From the NCBI GenBank assembly GCA_021151805.1, contig JAGKWN010000039.1, positions 1 through 36,384 on the forward strand: a stretch of DNA of 36,384 bases, given 5' to 3'. Position 1 is the first letter of the stretch. Each line of letters begins with the position of its first letter. The stretch comes from Cytophagaceae bacterium (lineage in GTDB: Bacteria; Bacteroidota; Bacteroidia; Cytophagales; Cytophagaceae). Made by a program: the position numbers and the translations under genes. The notes below the pieces were generated by a model. That model saw only the letters and a list, made by a program, of their open reading frames with translations. It was not told the origin of the DNA and searched no databases. Of the stretch, positions 1 to 8,408 are shown one piece after another.

Positions 1-30
1 CATATATACTAAATCCAACTTACCAGAATA

Positions 31-38
31 TATTTTTG
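31..38 (+). promoter_or_regulatory. candidate -7 promoter box for the SRPBCC gene
   Basis: The octamer TATTTTTG matches the Bacteroidota housekeeping -7 consensus TAnnTTTG and lies 27 bases before the ATG at 66, which is a plausible distance. I see no clear TTTG -33 box at the expected spacing, so this rests on one short motif. Confidence 0.4.
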
Positions 39-65
39 TATTTTGTTTAAACAAATCCTGCACAA

Positions 66-542
66 ATGGCAATTATATGTCTGGAAACATTTATTCATGC
101 ACCCATAGAAATTTGCTTTGACGTTTCAAGGGATATTGATGTACATATAGAATCTACCAAACATACCGGAGAAAGAGCTATTGCCGGGAAAATTACCGGT
201 TTAATCAGCCTGGGAGAATCTGTTACATGGCGGGCAAAACATCTTGGCATCTGGCAGACACTTACAACTAAAATCACTGCTTACACTTATCCTACCTACT
301 TTGTGGATGAAATGACACAGGGCGCATTCGCATTCATGAAACACGAACATATCTTTGAAACTAAAGATTCCGGCACTCTTGTAAAGGATATCTTTCGGTT
401 TGATTCTCCCTTGGGCATATTAGGCACGTGTGTAAATACCCTCTTTCTGACAAAGTATATGCGCAACCTGCTCGTGCATAGAAATGAAGTGATCAAAGCC
501 GAAGCCGAGCGACAAGCTTTACAAACTCAAGCACGCATATAA
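66..542 (+). CDS. SRPBCC (START/Bet v1-like) family protein
   Basis: A 158-residue cytoplasmic protein without signal peptide. It opens with a strand, then a 'HAPIEICFDVSRDIDVH' segment typical of SRPBCC ligand-binding proteins (strand followed by the P-x-E-x-V/I-F/C-D/E helix turn). It continues with alternating beta strands ('ESVTWRAKHLGIWQTLTTKI', 'FVDEMTQGAFAFMKHEHIFE') and a C-terminal helix, the helix-grip layout. Family members bind small hydrophobic ligands or act as cyclases or aromatases; nothing here identifies the ligand. The ATG at 66 is the only sensible start. Its 3' end overlaps the convergent DUF6526 gene by 16 bases. The fold is fairly sure, the function unknown. Confidence 0.8.
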   Translation: MAIICLETFIHAPIEICFDVSRDIDVHIESTKHTGERAIAGKITGLISLGESVTWRAKHLGIWQTLTTKITAYTYPTYFVDEMTQGAFAFMKHEHIFETKDSGTLVKDIFRFDSPLGILGTCVNTLFLTKYMRNLLVHRNEVIKAEAERQALQTQARI

Positions 543-964
543 TCAGGCTTCCAGTATTTAATGGATCGTTTAATATGATCCGGAGACAGCTTCTCACTGA
601 TGGTACGTTCTGTCAATTCCACAAATTCTTCATCGGAAGCAAATCGTAAAGCTGCCAGCTGCCCGAATGATAAAGGCTCTATGAGCGTATCCAGACGTTT
701 ATTCGTGCTCGCAAAATAGCGGTAATACACTTCCAGACGTATGATCCGGTTTTGATTGTTTAGCGCATAATGCTGGCGCATCATAAACGATAAGGCTGCC
801 AACAGCAAAAACAAACCCGTAAACGCAAGCCAGATCAATGCATCATCCGGCTTAATAAAGATGAAGAACCCTGCAATGCCCGCACAGGTAAGCACTACCG
901 GATAAAAAATAAAATGATGTGGTGTGTAATACCGTTTGTGATTTGAATAATTCTGCGTTTCCAT
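527..964 (-). CDS. DUF6526 family membrane protein
   Basis: 145 residues. The N-terminus reads 'QNYSNHKRYYTPHHFIFYP'. Two hydrophobic helices follow at about residues 20-38 and 44-63. A soluble tail holds 'NQNRIIRLEVYYRY', 'LRFASDEEFVELTERTISE' and 'IKRSIKYWKPDYMRA'. I recall this pattern as DUF6526, widespread in Bacteroidota and Firmicutes and functionally uncharacterised. A two-TM hairpin with a cytoplasmic tail is the likely topology. It is divergent from the glutamine-synthetase-like gene and convergent with the SRPBCC gene, overlapping the latter's last 16 bases. No enzymatic motif is visible. Confidence 0.82.
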   Translation of the reverse strand: METQNYSNHKRYYTPHHFIFYPVVLTCAGIAGFFIFIKPDDALIWLAFTGLFLLLAALSFMMRQHYALNNQNRIIRLEVYYRYFASTNKRLDTLIEPLSFGQLAALRFASDEEFVELTERTISEKLSPDHIKRSIKYWKPDYMRA

Positions 965-1008
965 ATACCTGTTTTTTGTGAAAGTATTCTTATAATTTGA
1001 AGCTTATA

Positions 1009-1046
1009 TATGCTCAATTTTCATTTAAAATATGCTAAATTGAGCA
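1009..1046. promoter_or_regulatory. candidate operator: paired direct and inverted repeats
   Basis: TATGCTCAATT (1009-1019) recurs as TATGCTAAATT (1031-1041), 10 of 11 bases identical and offset by exactly 22 bp, about two helical turns. The same block is bounded by a perfect inverted repeat: TGCTCAATTT at 1011-1020 and AAATTGAGCA at 1037-1046. It lies between the divergent DUF6526 gene and the ligase-kinase-phosphatase cluster, 62 bases before the ATG at 1108. A dimeric regulator site is a reasonable inference. No regulator gene is adjacent. Confidence 0.45.
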
Positions 1047-1107
1047 GAAATGAAAGATTTTTATCTGTGATCATAATCATATTATGCACCTTTTAAGATA
1101 AGTTCGT

Positions 1108-2466
1108 ATGACTGAAAAAGAAATCGTTGAGTATATTAAGAATAATGACATTCAAAAAATAAAATTCGCCTTTGCTGATATCGATGGTGTGCTGCGCGGA
1201 AAGCTCATTCACACGGATAAATTTTTAGAAGGCCTGAAAGAGGGTTTTGGATTTTGTGATGTTGTATTCGGCTGGGATAGTTCAGATGCCGGTTATGACA
1301 ATGTGAGCGTTACAGGCTGGCATACCGGTTATCCGGACAAGACAGCACAGATCGATCTTTCTACCTTCCGTCTGATTCCATGGGAAAACAATACACCATT
1401 TTTCCTGGCTGATTATAAGAACAACGACAATACAGCATTAAGTATTTGTCCGCGTACACTCCTGAAAAGAATTGCACACGAATGCACTGAGATGGGCTAC
1501 CATGCGTCTTTCGCACAGGAGTTTGAATGGTTTAATTTCAGAGAAACGCAACAGACGCTTACTGAGAAAAACTTTAACGGCCTCACGCCTCTTACACATG
1601 GCATGTTTGGCTATTCTATTCTTCGTCCTTCCCTGGAAGATGCGTATTACAACGATCTGTTTGATCTCTTAGGGGCGTTCGATATTCCGCTGGAAGGTCT
1701 GCATACAGAGACCGGTCCGGGTGTGTATGAATGTGCATACTTTCACGACGAGATACTACGCGCTGCTGATAAAGCAACGTTGTTAAAAACGGCTGTCAAG
1801 GAAATTGCAAACAAGCATGGTATCATTGCTACGTTCATGGCAAAGATCAGCGACAAACTTCCTGGTTGCAGTGGCCATATACATCAAAGCTTGTGGAACA
1901 CAGACAAAACAAGCAATCTGTTTTACGATGCCAACAGAGAACACAACATGAGTGATCTCTTCAAACAGTATTTAGCCGGGCAATTATATTGCCTGCCGCA
2001 TATCGTTCCTATGCTTGCACCTACGGTAAACAGTTACAAACGCTTGGTTGAAGGTGCCTGGGCACCAACAACTATTACATGGGGGTTTGACAACCGCACC
2101 ACAGCATTGCGTATCCTGAATCATTCACATAAGAGCACACGTCTGGAGCAGCGCATCTCCGGCTCTGATACCAATCCATACCTAGCAATGGCTGCGTCAC
2201 TGGCATCAGGCTTGTACGGTATCAAACATAAACTATCACTGGATGTGCCGGCAACCGTAGGCAATGGTTATGCAGACAAGCGCAATGGTTCCATCGCTTC
2301 AAACTTAATGGAAGCCACACAACTGATGAAACATTCTGACATAGCGAAAGAATTATTTGGCGATACCTTTGTTCAGCATTTCACAGCAACGCGTGAATGG
2401 GAATGGAGACAATTTTCGAAACACGTAAGTGATTGGGAAATGAAACGCTACATGGAAATCATTTAA
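1108..2466 (+). CDS. glutamine synthetase family protein (gamma-glutamyl ligase, PuuA/GlnA3-like)
   Basis: 452 residues, close to type I glutamine synthetase size. The N-terminal beta-grasp domain opens with 'IKFAFADIDGVLRGKLI'. The catalytic domain carries the metal/substrate segment 'TGPGVYECAYF', the ATP-binding 'GCSGHIHQSLW' and the signature 'NSYKRLVEGAWAPT' with 'DNRTTALRIL'. The adenylylation-site loop of classical GlnA is not evident. Family knowledge: such divergent members ligate glutamate to amines (polyamines, ethanolamine) as often as to ammonia. It is the first gene of a tight three-gene cluster, with 22 bases to the kinase and then 44 to the HAD protein. That context suggests a dedicated gamma-glutamyl pathway rather than nitrogen assimilation. 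The substrate cannot be read from the sequence. Confidence 0.9.
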   Translation: MTEKEIVEYIKNNDIQKIKFAFADIDGVLRGKLIHTDKFLEGLKEGFGFCDVVFGWDSSDAGYDNVSVTGWHTGYPDKTAQIDLSTFRLIPWENNTPFFLADYKNNDNTALSICPRTLLKRIAHECTEMGYHASFAQEFEWFNFRETQQTLTEKNFNGLTPLTHGMFGYSILRPSLEDAYYNDLFDLLGAFDIPLEGLHTETGPGVYECAYFHDEILRAADKATLLKTAVKEIANKHGIIATFMAKISDKLPGCSGHIHQSLWNTDKTSNLFYDANREHNMSDLFKQYLAGQLYCLPHIVPMLAPTVNSYKRLVEGAWAPTTITWGFDNRTTALRILNHSHKSTRLEQRISGSDTNPYLAMAASLASGLYGIKHKLSLDVPATVGNGYADKRNGSIASNLMEATQLMKHSDIAKELFGDTFVQHFTATREWEWRQFSKHVSDWEMKRYMEII

Positions 2467-2488
2467 CACACGAATAACTTTACAGTCA

Positions 2489-3535
2489 ATGGAATTAAAC
2501 GATCTGTCAACCATTATTAGTCAGGCTTGGCAAGGATTTGATAACAGCAAGGAAATAAAAGGGATTGAAGATATCAGTGCAAAAGTATCTACAAATCACG
2601 TATACAGGGTTACGTTTGTTGACGATGATATTGTCATCGCTAAAATATCCTTTTTCGGTAAGTACGAAAATTTCAAGGAAGACCACCGCATCATTCATGC
2701 CCTTTCAAACAATTTATTATATCCGTTTGAAAATGTACTGGGTAAATCATTGCTTAAAAACAATCAGGTATATACCTACAGATACCAGGAGAACAATATG
2801 GATGCATGGGTTGTTTTCTATAACCCAATCCGCACACAGCAACGTCTTCCGAAACGATTAAGCGAAAACGATATCCGCAAGCTGGGTGAACAAATGGGTA
2901 AATTTCACAAAGCATGTGCAAAGCTGAAGAATGTGCTGCCGAAGTCTTCCAAAACATTACGTACGGATATTTATAAATTACTGGAATCGCTGGATGAGAA
3001 CCCCACCTTGTTTGGTACGCGTGCGAAATCTGATTACCTGAAACACCACTGCGAACAGTTTCTGAAAAACAGAAATAAATTAAAAGCGCGTGAAATGGAT
3101 ATCATGCCTGTGTTCATCGACTGGAACATTGGTAACTTTTCAGTGACAGAGAAACTGGAATTATTTTCGCGTTGGGATTACGATTGGTTCCGCATGAGTT
3201 ACCGCATGCTCGATTTCTACTTCTTCAGCCGCGTGGTTTCAGATATCGGCGACAGAACGGTTTTCAGCTATGTAATCGGACCGTTGATGGAAGATCGTTT
3301 CATCATTTTCCTGAAAGAATATCATAAAGTAAATCCGCTGACAAAAAATGAAATTCTTTTCCTGAAAGAAAGTTACCGTTTCTTCATATTGAATTATGTA
3401 ATCAAAGACGGGAACTATTTCTTCAATGAAAAATATGCAAGCAAGCTTCAGGCCGAAGCCTTTGATATTTATCTGCCTTCAGTAGACAGAGATTTTGATG
3501 CAACAAAAATCCTTGAAGCCCTGGATCTAAACTAA
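2489..3535 (+). CDS. APH/choline-kinase-fold phosphotransferase
   Basis: 348 residues with the aminoglycoside-phosphotransferase/homoserine-kinase layout. There is an N-lobe ('HVYRVTFVDDDIVIAKISFF', a likely nucleotide-binding Lys in 'IAKIS'), a helical 'LGEQMGKFHKAC' segment, and the Brenner-type catalytic loop 'FIDWNIGNF' (Asp211, Asn216). 'RWDYDWF' follows, with Asp230/Asp232 as metal ligands. The usual HxD His is replaced by Phe209, while the Asp, Asn and metal Asp are kept, so activity is plausible. Members phosphorylate small alcohols or amines. It lies between the ligase and the HAD phosphatase, probably co-transcribed. The physiological substrate is unknown; an antibiotic-resistance role is unlikely from context. 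Confidence 0.8.
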   Translation: MELNDLSTIISQAWQGFDNSKEIKGIEDISAKVSTNHVYRVTFVDDDIVIAKISFFGKYENFKEDHRIIHALSNNLLYPFENVLGKSLLKNNQVYTYRYQENNMDAWVVFYNPIRTQQRLPKRLSENDIRKLGEQMGKFHKACAKLKNVLPKSSKTLRTDIYKLLESLDENPTLFGTRAKSDYLKHHCEQFLKNRNKLKAREMDIMPVFIDWNIGNFSVTEKLELFSRWDYDWFRMSYRMLDFYFFSRVVSDIGDRTVFSYVIGPLMEDRFIIFLKEYHKVNPLTKNEILFLKESYRFFILNYVIKDGNYFFNEKYASKLQAEAFDIYLPSVDRDFDATKILEALDLN

Positions 3536-3579
3536 CTGTTCACATACGTTGTCCTGCGTTCAGCACTAACCGGAATACC

Positions 3580-4428
3580 ATGCAAATCGACTCCTTCAAA
3601 TCCATCCTACCAAAATACAAATCAATTTTCTTTGATGCTTTTGGTGTCTTGAAAACCTATAATGGATTGTTACCCGGCATTGAAAATACATTTGATTATC
3701 TAAAAGCTCAAGGCCAGGATTACTACATTGTAACCAATGATGCATCGCGGAGCCCGGCTCAATTAGCGGAATCCTATCACAAACTGGGTCTGTATGCAAT
3801 TACCGAAGACCGTATCATTTCTTCAGGCATGATCACCAAAGAATACATCGACCTGAAAGTTGACAGCGGTATTGTTGCCTATCTGGGAACAGAGAATTCT
3901 GCAAAATACCTGGCCAGCACAGGCATCAAATTATTACCTGTAAGCGCTATTGATGAGAGCAATATTGGCGAAGTGAATGCCTTGGTATTGTTGGATGATG
4001 AAGGATTCAACTGGTTTCACGATTTAAATAAAACTGTAAACCTGTTGCGTAAGCGTACCATACCGGCAATTGTAGCGAACACCGACAACACCTACCCGCT
4101 TACCAAACATGATGTTGCCATTGCCATTGGCGGTGTAGCAACCATGATTGAAAGTATTCTGGGAAGAAGATTCATCCGCTTTGGAAAACCGGACTCACAA
4201 ATGTTTATGTTTGCCTATGATATGCTGCGCCAGAAAATGAATATCAACAAAAAAGAAATTCTGATGGTTGGCGATACATTACACACAGACATTCTGGGTG
4301 GAAACAAATTCGGACTTGATACAGCTCTTGTATTGACTGGGAATACACGCATTGATGACGCCGAAACAAAAATTAAATCTACGGGTATCGTTCCCACACA
4401 TATCTGTGAATCTGCAGTAATTGAGTAA
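3580..4428 (+). CDS. HAD-superfamily class IIA (NagD-like) phosphatase homologue
   Basis: 282 residues. Motif I is 'FFDAFGVL' with nucleophile Asp19. The motif-II region is 'YYIVTNDASRSPAQLAESY', followed by a class IIA cap. 'FGKPDSQMF' carries the motif-III lysine and 'MVGDTLHTDILG' the motif-IV aspartates Asp232/Asp237. The second aspartate of the usual DxD (general acid/base) is Phe21, as in the D-x-W/F-G subset of class IIA proteins. Third gene of the ligase-kinase cluster, suggesting it removes a phosphate from the kinase's product or a by-product. 51 bases separate it from the downstream barrel protein, which may have its own promoter. Confidence 0.87.
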   Translation: MQIDSFKSILPKYKSIFFDAFGVLKTYNGLLPGIENTFDYLKAQGQDYYIVTNDASRSPAQLAESYHKLGLYAITEDRIISSGMITKEYIDLKVDSGIVAYLGTENSAKYLASTGIKLLPVSAIDESNIGEVNALVLLDDEGFNWFHDLNKTVNLLRKRTIPAIVANTDNTYPLTKHDVAIAIGGVATMIESILGRRFIRFGKPDSQMFMFAYDMLRQKMNINKKEILMVGDTLHTDILGGNKFGLDTALVLTGNTRIDDAETKIKSTGIVPTHICESAVIE

Positions 4429-4479
4429 TTCTTTACATAAATTTTCCCATACATTTAAGCACACATAAACAATCACACA

Positions 4480-5241
4480 ATGAAAAAGTTTTTATTTGCA
4501 GCAGGTCTGCTCATCATGAGCCAGCAGCTTTTCGCTCAATTGGAAAAAGGCATGATTTCCGTTGGCTTAACCTCTTCTTTGAAAGCCAGCAAAACCGAAA
4601 ACGAGTATAACTATACCAACGGTGCTCCGAATCATTATTATTCAAACAATACTGTTAAAAATACTTCATTCAATATTGCTCCAAGCGCCAGCTACTTCCT
4701 GTCCAGCAAATTTGCTGTGGGCGCACAGGTAGGATACATTGGATATGTAACAAAAACCGAATATACAGATAAATACAACACGCCTGCTGAAATGGATTAT
4801 ACCTATTCCAAAAGCACCTCAGCTGGTATCAATGTTACTCCTTATGTAAAATATTATTTTTCACTGAGTGATAATGTACACTTCTTCCTGAAAGGATCTG
4901 TTGGTTTTTCAAACAGCAGAGGCGAAACTTCAGGCTATGATGAAACGACATTGTATGATGGAAGCGGCAACGTAACAAGTACTGTACGTAGTAATGAATA
5001 CGGCCCAAACAAAACAAAAACACTTTCACAAAACATCGGTATCAGTCCGGGACTGCTATTCATGCCTTCACAAAAAATAGGTATTGAATTCTCCCTGGGA
5101 AATGTGTTTGGCGCAACTTCTTCAACCAGCAAAACTACAGATGATAACGGCAACACCAGTAAATACACAACAACTAACCTTGAATACTTCAACTTTAACA
5201 CATTGAGTGTTGGTACAGGTATTTATTATTTCTTTAAATAA
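4480..5241 (+). CDS. outer-membrane beta-barrel protein (porin-like)
   Basis: 253 residues with a clean 20-residue signal peptide ending 'QQLFAQ'. Alternating hydrophobic/aromatic strands follow ('FNIAPSASYFLSSKFAVGAQ', 'GINVTPYVKYYFSLSDNVHF'), with polar Asn/Ser/Thr-rich loops. The last residues 'TLSVGTGIYYFFK' end in an aromatic-rich strand suited to the BAM signal. About 8-10 strands are likely. This is the common small Bacteroidota barrel of unknown function. Closed by a strong bidirectional terminator 20 bases downstream. It follows the HAD gene by 51 bases on the same strand; functional linkage is uncertain. Confidence 0.85.
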   Translation: MKKFLFAAGLLIMSQQLFAQLEKGMISVGLTSSLKASKTENEYNYTNGAPNHYYSNNTVKNTSFNIAPSASYFLSSKFAVGAQVGYIGYVTKTEYTDKYNTPAEMDYTYSKSTSAGINVTPYVKYYFSLSDNVHFFLKGSVGFSNSRGETSGYDETTLYDGSGNVTSTVRSNEYGPNKTKTLSQNIGISPGLLFMPSQKIGIEFSLGNVFGATSSTSKTTDDNGNTSKYTTTNLEYFNFNTLSVGTGIYYFFK

Positions 5242-5262
5242 GAACTAACAGCTTACGAAATA

Positions 5263-5291
5263 AAAAAGTCACGCTTAAGGCGTGACTTTTT
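5263..5291. terminator. bidirectional intrinsic terminator
   Basis: Perfect 12-bp arms (5263-5274 and 5280-5291) around the loop TTAAG, with A-run and T-run flanks so it works in both directions. It closes the barrel gene (plus) and overlaps the stop codon of the glycosyltransferase (minus). Confidence 0.9.
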
Positions 5292-6213
5292 ATTTCCATA
5301 TACAAGCAACCGCCCGTATAAAAATACCATATGTATAAAACAAGGGATCAATGGTTTTCAGGATCGCTGTATATTCTTTTACGACCGAAGTATATTTATA
5401 CGTTAATGCCTGTTTGATTTCATAGCGGCAGCGATGTACAAGCGCTTTTTTTTCTTCTTCCGTTTCGCATAGCCACCAGGCTTTTTTACAAACCCTTAAG
5501 GTTGATTCAAACATATGCTGCTGCCGTTGCTCGTAGAATAAGGTTGATAAAGAATTCGGCACAATGCGCTTTGCAGACACAACCTCCGGCAGATAAACAT
5601 AGTTGAATAATCTGGAAGAACGTATCCAGAAATCAAAGTCTTCATAGGCCAAAGATTCATCGTAGCCATTAAGTGCTTCTATCACTTCCCGCTTAAACAT
5701 CATGCTCACAGGATTGATGTAATAGCGGCTTAACAGTGCGGCAAAAACATTTCCCTGCGGAATAAAATCTTTATGAAGCTTATGATGAAAGGTTGGATAA
5801 TGCTGCTGGATAAGCTGCGACTCAGTATTGACAATATCAACATTGGTAAAACAAACGCCTGTATTGCTTCCGCTCTGTGCTAATAATGCTACCTGTTTAG
5901 CTACACGTTCAGGGTACATCAGATCATCTAGTGCAAAATCAATAATATATGTTCCTTTAGATAAAGCCAAGGCTTTGTTAAAAGCCCTGCAATTACCTTC
6001 GTTTGAACTATTCTGAATAAACTGAATATTTTTACCTGTTATACAGGATTGAATAACGGCAGCACTCTGGTCTGTGCTTGCATCATCTACAATAATCAGT
6101 TCGATATGTTGGTAGGTCTGCGCGAATACAGAATCCAGGGCTTCACGGATGAAGAGTGCGTGATTATAACATATAGCAATAATGCTTACAAGGCCTTGTC
6201 CTCTGTCATCCAT
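5290..6213 (-). CDS. family 2 glycosyltransferase (GT-A)
   Basis: 307 residues. It begins with the GT2 nucleotide-sugar segment 'VSIIAICYNHALFIREALDS' and 'IELIIVDDASTDQS'. The acidic metal motif lies in 'YIIDFALDDLMYPERV' and the acceptor-site acids in 'YDESLAYEDFDFWIR'. There is no convincing membrane segment, so it is probably a cytosolic, membrane-associated enzyme that extends a lipid-linked glycan. Its ATG lies inside the upstream flippase gene, a 28-base overlap suggesting translational coupling. Last gene of the four-gene glycan operon. Donor and acceptor sugars are unknown. Confidence 0.9.
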   Translation of the reverse strand: MDDRGQGLVSIIAICYNHALFIREALDSVFAQTYQHIELIIVDDASTDQSAAVIQSCITGKNIQFIQNSSNEGNCRAFNKALALSKGTYIIDFALDDLMYPERVAKQVALLAQSGSNTGVCFTNVDIVNTESQLIQQHYPTFHHKLHKDFIPQGNVFAALLSRYYINPVSMMFKREVIEALNGYDESLAYEDFDFWIRSSRLFNYVYLPEVVSAKRIVPNSLSTLFYEQRQQHMFESTLRVCKKAWWLCETEEEKKALVHRCRYEIKQALTYKYTSVVKEYTAILKTIDPLFYTYGIFIRAVACIWK

Positions 6214-7454
6214 ATCTGCTTATAATAAAAAACGATCAGTATTGAGTATACGATGTAGCGAACCAGGTTTGCCACTGCCATAACTTCCCAGGTAAAATAA
6301 TCGGACCCGAAAATGAACACCATGATAAAAACAATTCCGGAAATAATTTCAAAGATGATAAACCTGCGCGTATCAGCAGAAGCCATCAGTAAATAACCAC
6401 CTACCCAGGAAATGCATCTCAACCAATCACCGATAAGAATCAATAAAAAATATTTATCCGCCTGTACAAACTCTGCTGAAAAAAGAATCTGAAAAAGCAG
6501 ATCTTTTAATACATACATGGCTACAACACCTATAAACGTTACAGTTCCATAGATCAACATGAATTTCTTTACATAAGTATGCAAGGCTGATTTATCTTTG
6601 ATACTTTCAGATGCATACGGATAAAAAATGGTTGCGAGAAACGCACCGCACAAAAACACAAATGCCTGTGATATTTTTACAGCCGACTGCCATAAGCCTG
6701 TTTCATACGGACCGATCAGATCAAAGGCTATTTCACGTACCACATAATCCAGTAGTTTTCCCGAAACAAGTGATACAACACCCATGATGATCAACGGCAT
6801 GAAATAATCTTTTCCTTCAAAAAGATCTTTCACATCGGCCCAGGTATATCTGAACTTTCGATATACCGTAAAGATCATATAAATAAAGACTGGAAAATTG
6901 GATAGTGTAACGGCAAGTATGATCCAATAAAGAGAGTCGGCTACATCAAAATATACACAGCCAGCCATAACGGCTACAGAGGTACTACCCAATAAAAACG
7001 TATAGATTGCATAACGCCTTAATTTATGTCTTGCAACCATCCAGGCTGAAGCAAGTAAATTCAATGTAAACAGGAAAAAGGAAACACCGATGAGTACGCT
7101 GGAAGATGCATCCAGAAACAATTCTTCCAAAGGAGAATCGGCTACATACATGTATACGAACAGACATATCCATTGAATCATAAAAATGATCACACTCCAG
7201 ATCACCGTATGAACAATAATTTTACCGGTGTGTGACTTGCTGTCTTCTTCCTGGGTAAGCTGATTAATAAATGCTTTATGTATCCCTTCCTGCGGAATAT
7301 GCATGAAGAAGGCCACCAGATTCTGGTAATGCGTTAGCAGCGACAAGCCAACCGGACCGAAATAAACCGAAACAATTTTATTATAAATAAATCCAAAGGA
7401 AACATTTAAGAAAATACTGATCAGTGAAAAAAAACTATTCCGGATTTGATTCAT
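6186..7454 (-). CDS. polysaccharide flippase (Wzx/O-antigen translocase-like)
   Basis: 422 residues from the ATG at 7454; a TTG two codons earlier is less likely. The N-terminus 'NSFFSLISIFLNVSFGFIYNKIVSVYFGPVGLSLLTHYQN' region is typical of MOP-superfamily polysaccharide exporters. About 12 hydrophobic helices span the length, for example 'IIFMIQWICLFVYMYV', 'VLIGVSFFLFTLNLLASAWM' and 'YILIGDWLRCISW'-like stretches. Such proteins flip undecaprenyl-linked oligosaccharides across the inner membrane. It overlaps the glycosyltransferase by 28 bases and follows the GNAT gene by about 54. No polymerase or ligase gene is present in this operon. Confidence 0.88.
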   Translation of the reverse strand: MNQIRNSFFSLISIFLNVSFGFIYNKIVSVYFGPVGLSLLTHYQNLVAFFMHIPQEGIHKAFINQLTQEEDSKSHTGKIIVHTVIWSVIIFMIQWICLFVYMYVADSPLEELFLDASSSVLIGVSFFLFTLNLLASAWMVARHKLRRYAIYTFLLGSTSVAVMAGCVYFDVADSLYWIILAVTLSNFPVFIYMIFTVYRKFRYTWADVKDLFEGKDYFMPLIIMGVVSLVSGKLLDYVVREIAFDLIGPYETGLWQSAVKISQAFVFLCGAFLATIFYPYASESIKDKSALHTYVKKFMLIYGTVTFIGVVAMYVLKDLLFQILFSAEFVQADKYFLLILIGDWLRCISWVGGYLLMASADTRRFIIFEIISGIVFIMVFIFGSDYFTWEVMAVANLVRYIVYSILIVFYYKQIWMTEDKAL

Positions 7455-7508
7455 ATGCAAATGTACATATTCAAATTAAATTAATCATAATCCTGCACTT
7501 TGAGAGAA

Positions 7509-8402
7509 TTAAAATGTTAGCTCATACGTATTTTTCCGGCTGTCCATGGCTCCGATATGCTTTTTAAACAGATGCAAGCCTTCATTCAGCTTACCATTTA
7601 CAGAGGATATACCCAGATCAATCATTTTGTAATGCTGCCGTTGCGCATATTCATACATCGCTTCAAGCAATAAAACAGAAGGACTCACAGCTGCATATTC
7701 CGGATCTGAAGCACCTAAAAAATAATAAAGTACATCTTTATTTACATGGACAAAAACAGCATTGGCAACTAATGTCTCTTCCAGATAGACTCCTGCATAC
7801 TGATAAACTCCCGGCAGTTTCAAGGACAAGTCTTTATATTCTTCGCTACTGATTGTAACCGGAAAATCCTTATGTTCCCTTGACTTGCGGAACAGATCAA
7901 ACCAGATATCTGAATCAATGGCATCCAGTATTTCTATGCGTGGTGCAAGTGATTTTATTTTATTCAAACGTCTTTTCTTTTGATCATCCAGGTGTGCCTT
8001 AAAAGATGTAGTATTTACAAGAAGATGTTGATTACAATCTGAATATTTTAAACGAAAACCCTGATCAATCAATGCTTCATGAATGCTCTCTGTTGTGTCA
8101 GGTTGATAACAAGACGGTGACTGGCGGATCGTGACAGATGCTGCGCCTGATTTTTTCAATGTATCTTTTATATAAGATATGAACATTGACAGCTGCCCGG
8201 GATCGCTGCACTCGATGCCACCAAAGGGTGCACGAACACCACTCACAAAGTGATTATCACCCGTTTCTGCAAACGAACAAAATAAGTGTGGTGCACGTTG
8301 TTCATCAAAAAAATAAAGCTGCTTAGCAGCATGATTGTTCAAATAAAGCTGCTGATTGAAAAGCAGGTTTGCATCAGGGGCTATCTCAGAAGAATGATTC
8401 AT
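7509..8402 (-). CDS. GNAT/FemAB-like acyltransferase
   Basis: 297 residues from the ATG at 8402; the preceding in-frame GTG at 8405 is less likely. The N-half is a divergent GNAT-like domain. The C-half contains 'KKRRLNKIKSL', 'WFDLFRKSREHKDFPVTISS', 'GVYLEETLVANAVFVHVN' and 'LYYFLGASDPEYAAVSPSVL', followed by 'YKMIDLGISSVNG'. This is the doubled-GNAT pattern of FemAB/BioF2-type acyltransferases, which acylate amino sugars or peptides. It starts 6 bases after the cupin stop and is clearly in the same operon. Likely role: modifying an amino sugar of the exported glycan (inference). Confidence 0.75.
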   Translation of the reverse strand: MNHSSEIAPDANLLFNQQLYLNNHAAKQLYFFDEQRAPHLFCSFAETGDNHFVSGVRAPFGGIECSDPGQLSMFISYIKDTLKKSGAASVTIRQSPSCYQPDTTESIHEALIDQGFRLKYSDCNQHLLVNTTSFKAHLDDQKKRRLNKIKSLAPRIEILDAIDSDIWFDLFRKSREHKDFPVTISSEEYKDLSLKLPGVYQYAGVYLEETLVANAVFVHVNKDVLYYFLGASDPEYAAVSPSVLLLEAMYEYAQRQHYKMIDLGISSVNGKLNEGLHLFKKHIGAMDSRKNTYELTF

Positions 8403-8408
8403 CACCGC

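Noticed and set aside
2489..3535. Antibiotic-resistance aminoglycoside kinase
   Set aside because: Context is a metabolic cluster with a ligase and phosphatase, and the catalytic-loop His is not conserved.
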